Numbered from the stretch's first letter, positions 22,657 to 34,826 are shown. The stretch: 64,000 nucleotides of DNA from Primulina eburnea (GCF_022965805.1 NC_133110.1:35650317-35714316); one strand, 5' to 3'. Numbers and translations: made by a program. The notes: generated by a model from the sequence alone, not told the origin.

Positions 22657-23597
22657 TGTTAGACATGAATTTAATTATGGCGATGTTAACTAAAACCAGC
22701 AGATCAGAACAGTAGTCTAACTAATCAGAAGCTACTGGTCTAGTAAAACAAAAACAGTAGAAAGACTAGAAATACAGAAGCAGTAGAAGATGTTCCGTAA
22801 CGTGACTATTTTAAATGTTACCGTTAAAGTCACCAAGTACTAGTATTAATTGCAGCATTAAATACTATACGAAGTCATTTAATGCACTTTACCCAATTTA
22901 GTATAAAACAAGACTGATTGTTTTATAGCTTTTCTGCAGGAACTTCTTTTGGTAATAAAGCTGACTCTATCAGTTTTCTGAAGACATCTTCTGATTATAG
23001 ACGTTGAACTCAGTCACTTATATATACATGAAACAAACCCTTACGATAGAAGACACTACGCATAATATCTTTTCAAGGATCAAAGCTAATTTTCTCTATA
23101 CGAGACAACCTCAAAATTCCTTGATTACTTAGAGTTCAACACAAAGAATAGTAGCACACGCTTCACAGCAAATATCTGATCTCTCAAAGATCATCTTGTG
23201 CTACTGATTCTTACTCTCTTCACAATCTTTACATCACTTATACTTTATCAGGAAGAGATTGTAATCTGAAAAGAGTCTTTTCAGAACTCTGTGTATTACA
23301 TTATTTGTGAGTTGAGTAACTAAGAGTTTCAGTTGGCTGAGGTGTAAGTCCTTCTGAAGTGGGTGTGTACAAGAGTTGTACTGTAATATCCAAAGTCTTT
23401 TAGTTATACGTTCTGGAAACAGAAGAAGGGGAGACGTAGAAGATTTCATCTTCGAATTTCCATAAACAACTGCTGCCTACTCTTTTTATTGTCTTTCAAT
23501 TACTTCATCAGATTGTTTCTGCACGTTTTTATTGTAATCTAGGTGAAGGTATACGCAACAAGAAAAACTACTATCTCTAACAGGATTTTAGTACCTC

Positions 23598-23599
<2 letters not shown>
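22657..23599 (+). repeat. 3' LTR of the Sirevirus-like element, lacking its last ~60 bp
   Basis: It starts TGTTAGACATGAATTT after the polypurine tract and matches the 5' LTR up to TTTTAGTACCTCAG at 23599. The 5' copy goes on for about 60 more bases to its CA end, whereas here a (TA)n tract begins at once. The full LTR would be about 1.0 kb. Confidence 0.9.

Positions 23600-23676
<77 letters not shown>
23600..23676. repeat. (AT)n microsatellite at the 3' end of the Sirevirus-like element
   Basis: About 75 bp of uninterrupted AT dinucleotides joined directly to the truncated 3' LTR. A shorter TA run joins the truncated 5' LTR at 11619-11632. Confidence 0.95.
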
Positions 23677-23677
<1 letters not shown>

Positions 23678-23692
23678 AATGCTTTTATTGCA

Positions 23693-23835
23693 GTCAAATG
23701 GTTATGAGAATTTTAGATGGACACGTGAATCCTTACAACAGAGGGATGGTTCTCAACTTCTTGGAGGTACTCTATAGTGGTATTCCTCCATCAAAGAACA
23801 ACTTTCGAGCAAAACTGCAGAATGAGTTCGGATTG
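23693..23835 (+). pseudogene. exon remnant of a DHHC-type protein S-acyltransferase
   Basis: The plus strand encodes first a piece reading YENFR (23705-23719) and, after a small frame change, VNPYNRGMVLNFLEVLYSGI and then PPSKNNFRAKLQ. This matches in my memory the segment downstream of the DHHC zinc finger in plant palmitoyltransferases (YENFRYRYD, then NPYNKG, then NFKEIF and PPSKNNFRA). A pyrimidine-rich tract ending in TTTTATTGCAG just before it looks like an intron acceptor. Only this one exon is seen and it is frameshifted, so it is a gene fragment. A copia LTR abuts it at 23858. Confidence 0.6.
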
Positions 23836-23857
23836 CAATTGTCATATCAACTAGTGA

Positions 23858-24116
23858 TGGAAACCAAAAAAATATTGGAGGAAGTGTTTTTCTCAAGAAC
23901 AATAAGAAGCATAGGATAAATATGTTTTTCCTACTTAACACTGATAAACAAACAGCCTATATATAGGCTAATACATAACTGAAACAACATGAAAATTATC
24001 CAACGTTCAAAAACAAACTTCTATTGACTAGTTAAATAGAAATAAACTTACTGACACTCCTAAAGACTAGGACAACCCAAATGTTTACAAACAAAAGAAT
24101 TTAAATTTTCACATCA
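23858..24116 (-). repeat. LTR of the minus-strand copia remnant
   Basis: On the minus strand it starts TGATGTGAAAATTTAAATTC after the purine run AAAGAAGAGAT and ends GGTTTCCA. It contains the symmetric box GCCTATATATAGGC near 23955, a likely TATA region. A related segment lies at 56107-56327. Confidence 0.65.
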
Positions 24117-24129
24117 ATCTCTTCTTTAA

Positions 24130-24911
24130 ACTGATGTTCCAGACATACATCCAGTTTAATAAAAGTTAACTTTGAAGCTCCATTCCTAAAACTGAAACAT
24201 TTGAAGTACAAACACCAAGTAGTTTTATGAGCTTCTGAAATACAGGTAATTTGAGAGGCTTGGTTAGAATATCTGCAACCTGATCTTCACTTCGGCGGTA
24301 AATAAGATTAATGACTCCATTATTTGTGAGATCCCTCAAGAAATGATACTTCACATTTAGATACTTGCTTCGACCATGTAAAACTAGAATTTTTGAAAGC
24401 TTTATTGCTGAACTGTTATCACAATAAATTTGAGTTAGTCAATCTTCCTAGAAATTCAGCTCTTTAAGGATTTTCTTTATCTAAATAGCTTGACAAGCAC
24501 AAGTCAAGCAGTTGTATCAACAAATTCAGCTTCAGTAGATGATAATATGACAATAGGTTGCTTCTTTGATGACCATGAAACAACTTATGTCCCCATCATG
24601 TAAACATAACCAGATGTGCTTTTACGATCATCTGAATCGTCAGCACAGTCATTCTCTATAAAGCCAAACAAATCTAACTTTTCTCCATTCCTGTAGAACA
24701 ACCCAAACTCCTTAGCACCTAGCAAGTAACAGAAATTTCTTTTTGCAACCAAGATATGAATCTCTATAGGACATTCCATGTACCTTCTAATCACACTTAC
24801 AACATGCATTATATCAGGTCTTGTTGATGTCAAATACATTAAACTCCCCACTATTTGTTTGTAGAGAGTGTCATCAACCTTCTTTCCATCATTATTTTTG
24901 TTTACCTTCAC
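24130..24911 (-). pseudogene. copia RNase H / pol C-terminus remnant
   Basis: Segments at 24585-24911 (LYKQIVGSLMYLTSTRPDI and DDRKSTSGYVYMMG) and 24166-24354 (MKYHFLRDLTNNGVINLIYR, DQVADILTKPLK, then KLLGVC) are RNase H and the pol tail in different frames, separated by a damaged stretch. Confidence 0.8.
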
Positions 24912-25308
24912 TCCAAACTCAGATGGAGTATTACAACATTACAACCCTTCATCTTAAACTTGTCCAAGATTTCTCGAACATATTTCTTTTAAGAAATAAA
25001 TTTTCAACAGAGGACTGCACCACTTCAATGCTAACAAAATAATTCATCGTAACAAGATCAGACATCTCAAATTCATCCATCATGGATTTCTTAAAAGTTC
25101 CAAATATGGTTGTATTATTTTCAGTAAATCATCTGCATATAAGCAAACAATGAGCATTTCCTTCCATCTTCAATCTTTAAGAAAAGTGTATGTTCACAAG
25201 TACATTTTTGAAATCCTTCCTTCAAAAATAGGTTTCTATACGATTATACCAAGCCCGTGGAACTTGTTTAATCCATGTAGAGCTTTCTTTAACTTGTACA
25301 TTTTTTGC

Positions 25309-25704
25309 TCATTGCCAAGTTTTACATAACCAAGAGGTTGATCTATAAAATACCTCTTCTTTCAAATATCCATGAAAGAATGCTGATTTTATGTCTAACA
25401 GGAAGATAGGCCATGAGTTTTGAGCTGTCATAGCAATTACCAATCTAATTGTATCATGCCTCGCAACTCGAGCAAATAGTTCTTTATAATCAACATCAAA
25501 CTCATGTTTATAGCCTTTGGCTACCAAGCTTGTTTTGTGCTTATCGACCTCACCATTCTCCTTTAACTTTGTCTTGTAAACCCACTTTACACCAATTGTG
25601 TTATGCCCTTTTGGATGATCACATAGCTCCCATGAATCATTTCTTTCAATGGCTGTAATTTCAGCATCCATATCCTTTCTCCATTTCGATTCTTGGACAA
25701 CCAC
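25309..25704 (-). pseudogene. copia reverse transcriptase remnant (N-terminal part)
   Basis: It contains WRKDMDAEITAIERNDSWEL, GVKWVYKTKLKENGEVDK and FLLDIKSAFFHGYLKEEV, the start of the copia RT with its first catalytic Asp. The YVDD region (around 25100-25200) is frame-damaged. Confidence 0.82.
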
Positions 25705-26579
25705 TTCAAAAAAATGGTAGGATCACAATCTCTCTTAGAATGTAGTGTTATTGGCCCAAAAATGTCGGAATGAACAAGCTCCAATGTCTTCTTTGTCCTC
25801 CATGATTTCCTTGTGGAAATTGATTACGGTGTTGTTTTCTAACAACACATTCATCACAAAATTGAGAAGAATCTATAATTTGAGGAAGCCCTGTCACCAT
25901 GTTATTTTGCTGTAGCATTTTCAATCCGCCAAAATTCAGATGCACATAGTAAAAATGCCATAGCCATGCCTCGTCTTCTAATTTTTCTGAGAAGCATGAA
26001 TGTGTAGTGTTGTGGAGAAAAGTGGGAACATACGATTCGCCGTCATGTTAACTTGAGCAATTAAGCCCAACTTTGGGTCTTGAATTTGACATACTCTATC
26101 TTCGATAAAAATCTCATATATTTTTTCTTGCAACTGACTCACACTAAGCAAGTTGGTCTTTAAATCTGGCACAAAAAAGAACATTAGCGATAGTGTGGGT
26201 GGAATTTCTTTTAGTTTGGATTGTTATCTTTTCTTTTTCCCATAATAGAAATCTTAGAGTTGTCACCAAACTTAACAGAGCTGCAAAGGAAATCTTGCAA
26301 TTCAGAAAATGCCTTCTTCTCTCCACATATGTGGTTGCTGCAATAGCTTGGAAGAGAACCCTTTGCTTCAAGATCCTTTATTTTCAGCCCTTCAACCTCT
26401 GTCTTTTGTGCATCTGTCATCACAACACTTGTTGTTGGTTTTGCTACTCCAGAAACTAAAACCATCCAATATTCTTTGGACCTCAAGAAGTTCTCCATGA
26501 GCATGCTCCAATGATCATAGTGACCAACAAAGCATGGAATGGCTGCCAGTACAAAACTTTCGGAAGCCATCAGTTTCAC
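25700..26579 (-). pseudogene. copia gag-protease-integrase remnants with internal deletions
   Basis: The gag N-terminus (from about 26573: MASESFVLAAIPCF, then HYDHWSMLMENFLRSKEYW), a protease fragment (SSVKFGDNSKISIMGK), a pre-integrase segment (VPDLKTNLLSVSQLQEK; later CDECVVRKQHR) and the integrase start (LVHSDIFGPI) occur in this order in several frames. The zinc knuckle and the integrase core are missing. Confidence 0.75.
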
Positions 26580-26635
26580 TTTTTCCTCATGGAACTCAAC
26601 CTTTCTCTGGTAACACAGATGGAAACCAAAAAATA

Positions 26636-28297
26636 TTGGTACATCTGATATGAATTAAAATGAGTCATATGCCTCTTTTATAAAATAATTATCTAAATTA
26701 TACGTAAAGATATTATATTCAAAATAATTATCTGAACCATACGTAAAGATATTTTTTAAAATTAATTTTTTTTAAAATATTTAATTTCAAAAATATGGTA
26801 GATGGCAGATTTTTGCAAAAACAGTTTTTTATTTTTAATTTTTTTATTATTTTATTGATTTTGGACTCATATCTTATTAGTAAAATATGAAGACAACATG
26901 TAAAAAAAATGAATGTTGAAACTCAAGTTCAATAATTTTAAAAATATATCACTTTAAATAATGAGTTAGTCAACCAATTTTTTTTTAAAAAAAATTCTTT
27001 ATTTGTAAAATATTAATTAATTTATCTTTCAAAAAAATTTTGAGCTTATTTTTGTTTTATAAAAAATTATTTATTTAAAGATATGTTGGTTTAGTTTCCG
27101 AAAAAAATTTATATGCGTCTATCCACTTATTATATATATTTTTTAAAATAATGGATTTGAGCTCCAACTTACATTTTTTGCTTGTAGACTAATTTGAAAG
27201 ATGATCATTTTTTTATTTTATTCACAGGCAAAAATTTTTGAATCTGCGCAAAAATTTATAAATTTCTTAATATTTATAAAATAAATAATTTTCTAAATGG
27301 CTGATCGGTTCACTATTTTTAAGTTATTTATCTTTCAAATTAGTCCTTTTACAAAAAATGGAAGTTGGATAGAGGTATCAATTCGGTTGGGTCGGGTCGG
27401 GTTGAACAATAGTACTATTCAAAAATTGTTCAACCCGAACCCAAACCGAACCCGAGCCAACCCGAAAATTCTCAACTCGAATCAACCCGTATAACCCGAT
27501 TCTGAATTTTTTAAAGAAAATTAAATAAAATTACAAAAAAAGTTAATAATATTTTAATTTAAACACATAATAACAAAATGTTCCTCATATATATGATTTA
27601 AATTTGAAAGTCTAATGGTAGAAAAATAAAGTATATTTACTAAATCAAATAAACAATTAATTTAAAAATAAAAAATGTTCAAAATAAATATTAAATTATG
27701 AAAATTTATGATATAAATATACAATAAATATTTTTTTCAGACATACAATATATAAAAATGTAGGCAATATTAATTAATTATATTTTTTTAAAATTAAACT
27801 TTACGGGTCAACCCGAACCCGATCATTTTTTTGGGGTCAGCTATCGGGTCGAACCCGATAGCTGACCCGAACCCGAATACCCCAAACCAAAACCTGATTT
27901 TTTTTGAGCTGAATCGTGTCGGGTTGGTGGGTCGTGTTTGATTTTGACACCCCTAAAGTTGGATCTCCAATTCATTATTTTTAAAAATAATAAAATAAGT
28001 GGATCGACACATATACACTACTTTAAAAAAAAAAAAACTAAATCAACGTATATTTAAATAAATAAAAGATCATATTCCAACTATTATTATAAAAAATGAA
28101 TGGATGGATACGTAAATATTTTTTTGGAAAACTAAATCAACACATATTTAGATAAATAATTTTTTTAAAACAAAAAAGTTAAATTTTTTGAAAGATAAAT
28201 TAATTAATATTTTACAAATAAACAAGTTTAAACAAATATTGGTTGACTAACTAACCATTTAAAGTGACTTATTTTTCAAATTATTGAACTTGAGTTT
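26636..28297. other. NLR-downstream paralogous block I (left part)
   Basis: Non-coding AT-rich sequence, closely similar to 57020-58770. It starts at TACATCTGATATGA and ends at the CTTGAGTTT target of the MITE. It holds a hAT-like MITE at 27370-27955. The block resumes at 36820 after the MITE/gypsy insertion and leads to the 3' end of NLR1. Confidence 0.85.
27370..27955. mobile_element. hAT-like MITE, copy in block I
   Basis: It starts TAGAGGTATCAATTCGG and ends TTTTGACACCCCTA, with an 8-bp duplication AAGTTGGA (27362-27369 and 27956-27963). An 8-bp duplication with short TAGGGGTGTCAA ends indicates the hAT superfamily. It has no coding capacity. The copy at 57771-58390 sits in the same place of the paralogous block, so the insertion predates the duplication. 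Confidence 0.85.
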
Positions 28298-28429
28298 GGC
28301 AAAAACTTGTGTGAGACGGTCTCACGGGTCTTATTTGTGAGACGGATCCCTTATTTGGGTCATCCATGAAAAAATATTACTTTTTTTGCTAAGAGTATTA
28401 CTTTTTATTGTGAATATGAGTAGGGTTGA

Positions 28430-29986
28430 TGTAATGCCCGAGAATTAATCACTGTCAATCAAAGATTATTGACTTATAATTTAACGTGATTACGAAAGGG
28501 CCAACTGAGACACGATTTAAGATAATGTGCGGCCATTTATTCTGAATTTTAGAATGTGTTGCCGAAGCAACGCCGCACCCGCGGTAAGAAACATAGCGCA
28601 CCCGCAGTCGTGCTTCGGGAAATTTTATGTATTGGTACAGTAGGGTGACCGCACCCGCGGTGAGAAACAAGACCTCACTCGCGGTGCAGGACCGCACCCG
28701 CGGTGCAAACAAGACCGCACTCGCGGTCATAATTTCTGGAAAATGGATGTGGATCAGTACGCTGAGCGCACCCGCGGTGCGACGTGTTGTACCAAAATGA
28801 GGCCACCTCGTCGTATGCATGCATGGCTATATATATATCATGATTCTTTCAAAATTATCAGCCAAAAAACCGAGAAAGGGTCCGAGGAATTGGGTTGAAA
28901 ATCTTTACGCCTTTTGTGAGAAATCCGTCCGTCTGATTTTTAATCCGACTTCGGTATTGAGTTCCTATTGATATGAAATTATTGGTATTGTCATTGCCAG
29001 ACAGGCTGTGAATTCAGGACTTCGACTGAGCCAGAAACCGACGAAAGAAAGGTATAAGTCAATGTGGTATTGGGAGATCGACTTGAGTCTGTTCAGACTT
29101 GAGTTTCCCTAAATCACATACTTTACGTTATTGCATGGATATTTGCATTGATTTGATTAAGGTACTTGTTCTCTTGAATTATAGATGACAGGTGATAGAC
29201 GAGTAATCTTGTGACAGAAGTGCCTGATAGTGGTGGTATCGCCACGGGCACATTGCACGATGTCTCAAGATAGGATATTAGCGATAGAACTACAGTCCAT
29301 GACGGTTAGGTCAGGACACCGGATGTTTGGTTATATCGAGTAAATAGAATTGGAATTCTTCTATTACGGAATTCGATATAGGAACACCATATTTGGTTAT
29401 ATCGAGTAATAGGATCAGAGTTCCTTCTATTACGGAATTCGATATAGGAACACCACATTTGGAAACCGGGATCCCTAGACTAGGATTGAGTCTAGTCTGA
29501 ATGATAGAGTTATGAGCATTGTCGACAGTTTATGATTGTTTATGTTTCAGATTTTGATACATATATCTGTTACCTGATTACATGCTTTATATTGTTTATA
29601 TGATTGCATGTTTCGTTGATTTATACTGGGATTTATTCTCACCGGAGTTATCCGGCTGTTGTCTTGTCTGTATGTGTACATGACAACAGGTAGGACAGGA
29701 TCAGGGTCCAGGAGATGAGGAAAGATCATGATTAGAGTGGAGGCTCCGGACTTGGATTAGAGATAGGGTTGGACACTTGACATTGGCTGTTTAAATCTTA
29801 GCCGAATAAATGTATGTGGTACAGGATTGGTACTTTTATATACTGAGACGTATATATATATATGTATGTTTTATGTCACTACGTTCCGCATTTTAAAAGA
29901 GAAAAAAAAAATTTAGACCCTGTTTTATAATTGATTAATTAGTCCCAATGATGATTAAGAATTTGATTAGCGTCCGGGTCCCCACA
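28430..29986 (+). repeat. 5' LTR of the gypsy element (1557 bp, internal deletion)
   Basis: It starts TGTAATGCCCGAGAATTAAT and ends GTCCGGGTCCCCACA. Compared with the 3' LTR it lacks about 365 bp, corresponding to 35381-35745, with a short repeat (TTGATAT/TCGA-like) at the junction. It contains the inverted GC-rich array CCGCACCCGCGGTG at 28572-28780. Confidence 0.93.
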
Positions 29987-29991
29987 ACAGG

Positions 29992-30003
29992 TGGTATCAG
30001 AAC
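29992..30003 (+). promoter_or_regulatory. primer binding site of the gypsy element
   Basis: TGGTATCAGAAC, five bases after the LTR, matches the 3' end complement of initiator tRNA-Met except at the penultimate base. Confidence 0.85.
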
Positions 30004-30247
30004 GATAGATCCTTTAGATTAAGATAGAAGATGCTAGTGAGCGGGGTAGAATGTGTTTTCTTTCCTGCTTTTGATTGCTAGCATGATTTACTGCTTTATA
30101 ATACATGTTATCTGTTTATCTGACTTAATTTGAAAACATGTATTATTGAGAACAAATCAGAGCCGATTCTGGATCAGCAGTAAGATGATCGGAGGAGGAC
30201 TAAGTTAGAACTTTGGTTTGGAGTTGCTAATCTTTTTGATTTCAGAT

Positions 30248-33200
30248 ATGCCTCCGAGAAGAATACCAGAACATGGGAGTACATCAAATCCTCCCATGGA
30301 TGTGACTCCTACACCGATGGAGAAACTGTTGAAAAGGTTTCAGTCATTTCATCCACCGACTTTGAAAGGTACGGAGAATTCCGTAGAATGTGAAAGTTGG
30401 TTGGACGATATTGAAGCGATGTTCGAATCTCTGGAATATACTGATGAAAAGAGGGTGAAACTGGTTGGACACCAGTTGCATGATGTGGCTAAACACTGGT
30501 GGATCACAACGAAACGGGCATTGGAACAACGAGGTACGGCCATTACCTGGAATGTGTTTAATTCTGAATTTTATCTACGGTTCTTTCCAGTATCTTATAG
30601 GAAGGACAAGGGAGCCGAGTTTGCGAACTTGAGGCAAGGCCAGTTAAACATTGAGGACTATGTGGCTAAGTTCTCTACACTGCTTCGATTTTCTCCCCAT
30701 GTAGCTGAACATGATGAGGCCGTTGCGGACCAGTTCATAAATGGCCTAAATCCTGAAATATTTACCTTGGTGAATACCGGGAGGCCAAAAAATTTCACCG
30801 ATGCCTTGAACAGAGCCAAGGGAGCCGAAGCAGGACTGATGAGACAGAGAGAGGCTTCGTTTGTGCTTCCAGTACCGGGACAGCAACAACCACCTCCTCG
30901 ATTTGAAGGTGGCAGTAACAGTAGCAGGAAGAAGGATTTCTTGAAGGCTAGAGGGAAACAATTCAAGAAATCAGGAACTAGCTCGTCCAGTTCGAGTGGC
31001 TTTAGACAGACCGGTCAAGGCCAGAGTTATACAGGACCGTACTGTGGTACGTGTGGAGGGAGGCATTCCACAGATCAGTGCCGAGGAGTGGTTGGCAGCT
31101 GTCGTATCTGTAGACAGCAGGGACACTTTGCCCGAGTGTGTCCCCAGAGGAGTGCCCAGGGATCACAGGCAACTGAGTCATCGGGATCAGTGGCTCAGAC
31201 CGGTAGACGACCATCTGCCGTTCATACTTTTCAGCCAGCACCGCCTACTCAGTCACAGCAGAGGCCAGGAGGGGGCCAGACAGCGAGCCAGCCTCCGAGA
31301 CAGCAGGCCAGAGTTTTTGCTTTGACCGAGGATCAGGCACAGGATGCACCTGATGATGTTGTGGCAGGTAACTGTTTTATTTCTGGTTATCCTGCATATG
31401 TATTGATTGATACTGATGCATCTCATACCTTTATTTCGGAGAGATTTGCATTAATGCACACATTGCCTGTTGAGTCATTAGCCATTGTAGTATCTGTCAC
31501 GTCTCCGTTAGGAACATGTTTGATATCAGTAAAATCTTTTAAATCGTGTATACTGCAGTACGATGGGCATACGATTGAGTTAGACTGTATTGTGCTTGGT
31601 TTATCTGATTTTGATTGTATTGTCGGTATCGATAGGTTGACCAAGTACCGAGCTACAGTCGATTGCTTCCATAAGATAGTTCGATTCAGACCTAAGATGG
31701 CTGAGGAGTGGAAATTTTATGGTAAAGGTTCTCGTGCCAGAATTCTTTTGATATCTGCAATGAATATGACTCGATTATTGCAGAAGGGAGCAGATGGATT
31801 CCTGGTATATTCAGTTGATTTACTGAAATCGAGCCCATCATTGGCGGACTTGCCAGTGGTGTGTGAGTTTGCTGATGTCTTTCCAGATGAGATTCCTGGA
31901 TTGCCTCCGATTCGAGAGATAGACTTCAGCATTGAGTTAATGCCAGGAACAGTTCCGATTTCTAGTGCTCCATACAGGATGGCACCGATCGAATTGAAAG
32001 AGTTGAAGGAACAGTTGGAGGATTTACTGGCCAAGGGGTATATTCGACCGAGTGTATCTCCTTGGGGTGCTCCAGTACTGTTCGTGAAGAAGAAAGACGG
32101 GTCGATGAGACTTTGTATCGACTATCGGCAACTGAACAAGGCAACGGTAAAGAATAAATATCCATTGCCTCGTATCGATGATTTGTTTGATCAGTTGCAG
32201 GGATCTTCTGTTTATTCCAAGATCGATCTTAGATCTGGATACCATCAACTGAGAGTCAGGGAGTCTGATATCTCAAAGACAGCATTCAGAACCAGGTATG
32301 GACACTATGAATTTATTGGCATGCCATTTGGTTTGACGAATGCACCGGCGGTATTTATAGGATTGATGAACCGCGTCTTTCAGAAATATCTGGATGATTT
32401 TGTTATCATATTCATTGATGATATATTGATTTATTCAAAGAATATGATTGAGCATGCTAATCATCTGAGGACTGTGTTGAGAATTTTAAGGACGGAGAAA
32501 CTGTATGCTAAACTGTCAAAATGCGAGTTCTGGTTGAAACAGGTGGTGTTTCTGGGTCATATTATATCCGGAGACGGGATATCAGTTGATCCCAGTAAGG
32601 TTGAGGCAGTGATTTCTTGGCCAAGACCGATATTTGTACCCGAGATTCGCAGCTTTATGGGTTTGGCGGGATATTACCGACGTTTTATTAAAGATATTTC
32701 GAGTATTGCCAAACCGATTACGCAGTTGACTCAGAAGAATGCTCCATTTATTTGGTCAGAAGACTGTGAATCCAGTTTTCTAGAATTGAAAAAGAGATTG
32801 ACCAGTGCGCCTGTGTTGAAGATTCCTTCAGGTACTGGTGACTTTGTTGTTTATTGTGATGCATCTCATCGAGGATTGGGTTGTGTGTTGATGCTGCGAA
32901 GACATGTTATCGTGTATGCCTCGAGACAACTGAAACCCCATGAATCTCGTTATCCAATTCATGATCTTGAATTGGCAGCCATAGTCTTTGCATTGAAAAT
33001 ATGGCGACACTATCTGTACGGTGAGAAATTTGAGATTTATTCTGATCATAAAAGCTTGAAATATCTGTTTTCACAATCAGAGTTGAATATGAGACAGCGG
33101 AGATGGCTGGATTTATTGAAAGACTTTGATTGTGAAATTAAATACTATCCGGGGAAGTCCAATGCAGCAGCAGATGCACTGAGTCGAAAGGTATGTTCGT

Positions 33201-34741
33201 TATCCTTATCGACTATGGGTGTTTCGAATTTGGTTGAAGACTGTTGTTTGTCTGGATTAGTGTTTGAGACAGATCAGAGACCAATGAAATTATATACTAT
33301 TCAAGCTGAACCAGAGCTGATTTTGAAAATTAAAGCGGCTCAGAAAGGTGATCAGAATATACAGAATTCGATTGCAATGGTCAGAGCTGGTCATCAATCG
33401 AAATATCAGGTTCGGAATAGTGTTTTGTATGTGAATAATCGTCTTGTTGTGCCGAATGTTTCTGATTTAAGACAACGGATACTGACAGAGGCACACAACA
33501 GCCAATTTAGCATTCATCCTGGTTGCAGGAAAATGTATAATGATTTAAAGACACGGTATTAGTGGAAACAAATGAAATCTAATGTGACTAAATTTGTAGC
33601 CAAGTGTCTGAATTGCCAACAGGTGAAGGCTGAAAGAAAGAAAGCAGGAGGATTGTTGCAGAGTGTGTCCATTCCTGAATGGAAGTGGGATCACATTTCC
33701 ATGGATTTTGTGACGCAGTTACCGAGATCCTCCAGAGGTTGTGATGCGATTTGGGTCGTGATTGATCGATTGACCAAATCCGCTTGTTTTATTCCATACA
33801 AAATGACCTACAGGTATGACCAGATAGCCGATATTTATGTTCGAGAAGTGGTTAGATTGCACGGATTGCCGAAGTCGATTGTTTCAGACCGTGATCCTAG
33901 GTTTACTTCGCACTTCTGGCAGAGTCTGCAGCAAGCTCTAGGTACGAAGTTATATCGGAGTACTGCATATCATCCACAGACTGACGGACAGTCAGAGCGG
34001 ACGATTCAGACATTAGAAGATATGCTGAGAGCTGTAGTACTGGATTTTAGCACTAATTGGCAAGATGCATTGCCTCTTTGTGAATTTTCGTACAACAACA
34101 GCTATCAGACGAGTATTGAGATGGCTCCATTCGAAGCGTTGTACGGAAAGAAGTGTCGATCCCCATTGTATTGAGATGATATCTCTGAAGCTCCTGAGAC
34201 TGGACCTGATATGATCAGAGATATGACCGAGAAAGTGAAATTGATTCAGAAGAAAATGAAGGCAGCTCAGGACCGACAAGCCAAATATGCCAACCTCAGA
34301 AGACGACCGTTGGTATTTAAGGTGGGAGACCGAGTATTTCTGAAGATTTCTCCTTTCAGAGGTGTTGTCAGATTTGGCAAGAAAGAGAAATTGTCTCCAA
34401 GATATGTTGGTCCTTATGAGATTCTCGAAAAGGTAGGAGATCGTGCATATCGACTCGCCTTACCGCCTTCATTATCAGGAATACATGATGTCTTTCATGT
34501 ATCAATGCTGCGGAAGTATCTCCCTGATGATTCTCACGTGATTCAGCCATACGAGACCGAGCTGGATGAGACATTGAGTTATGTCGAGAAACCGATTCGG
34601 ATTATCGATCGTAAGGAAAAACAGCTTAGAACAAAGACGATTCCCCTTGTGAAAGTTCAATGGACTCGTCATGGCATTGAAGAAGCCACTTGGGAAACTG
34701 AATCTGACATGAGACAAGAATTCCCAGCATTGTTTCACTGA
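30248..34741 (+). pseudogene. gag-pol polyprotein of the gypsy chromovirus
   Basis: One frame from [10 protein letters not shown] (chosen as the typical start; an upstream Met at 30218 is in frame but atypical). Gag lies at residues ~45-170 and the CCHC knuckle [14 protein letters not shown] at ~284-297. The protease motif reads LIDTDAS at ~386-392, where the family has DTG, so the active-site glycine is replaced by aspartate. RT has [12 protein letters not shown] and FIDDILIYS (~724), and RNase H has [12 protein letters not shown] and [11 protein letters not shown]. Integrase has the [12 protein letters not shown] zinc region, then MDFVTQLP, VSDRDPRFTS and GQSERTIQTLED (DDE). The C-terminus holds the chromodomain, with VKVQWTRHGIEEATWE near 34660. 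In-frame stops interrupt it at TAG 33560-33562 (in integrase) and TGA 34172-34174 (after integrase). Both stand where the family has tryptophan. Confidence 0.93.
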
Positions 34742-34826
34742 TGTAAATTTCTTATACAGTTTTGTATATATACTCCTTATTGATACGAACGAAATGCCTG
34801 TGATTTCGAGGACGAAATCGTATCTT

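Larger units (their letters stand above)
11633..23599 (+). mobile_element. Sirevirus-like Ty1/copia element, about 12 kb, with damaged outer LTR ends
   Basis: Order: 5' LTR (11633-12536), primer site, gag, protease, integrase, RT, RNase H, a 4.9-kb region with two antisense ORFs and a long sense ORF, polypurine tract, 3' LTR (22657-23599). The copia pol order is protease-integrase-RT. A long gag with one CCHC knuckle and a large ORF between pol and the 3' LTR are typical of the SIRE/Sirevirus lineage. The LTRs differ at about 14 positions plus one 4-bp indel over about 900 bp, so the insertion is fairly recent, yet pol already carries several breaks. No target duplication can be read because both outer LTR ends abut (TA)n tracts. 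Confidence 0.88.
23858..26632 (-). mobile_element. internally deleted Ty1/copia element, minus strand
   Basis: The 3' LTR is at 23858-24116. The pol and gag remnants run leftward-transcribed from 26600 to 24130. The order on the minus strand is gag start (from 26579), protease, pre-integrase, integrase start, RT and RNase H. Two deletions are evident: gag runs straight into the protease motif KFGDNSKISIMGK (about 26250), and the integrase start VHSDIFGPI (about 25760) runs into the RT-domain start. Frameshifts are also frequent. At the gag end only some 20 bp of LTR remain (26621-26640). A related gag fragment occurs at 54990-56330 in the paralogous block. Confidence 0.82.

Noticed and set aside
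30344..32248. Minus-strand ORFs opposite the gypsy gag-pol
   Set aside because: Shadow frames of the 4.5-kb coding frame, with no TATA box or domain.
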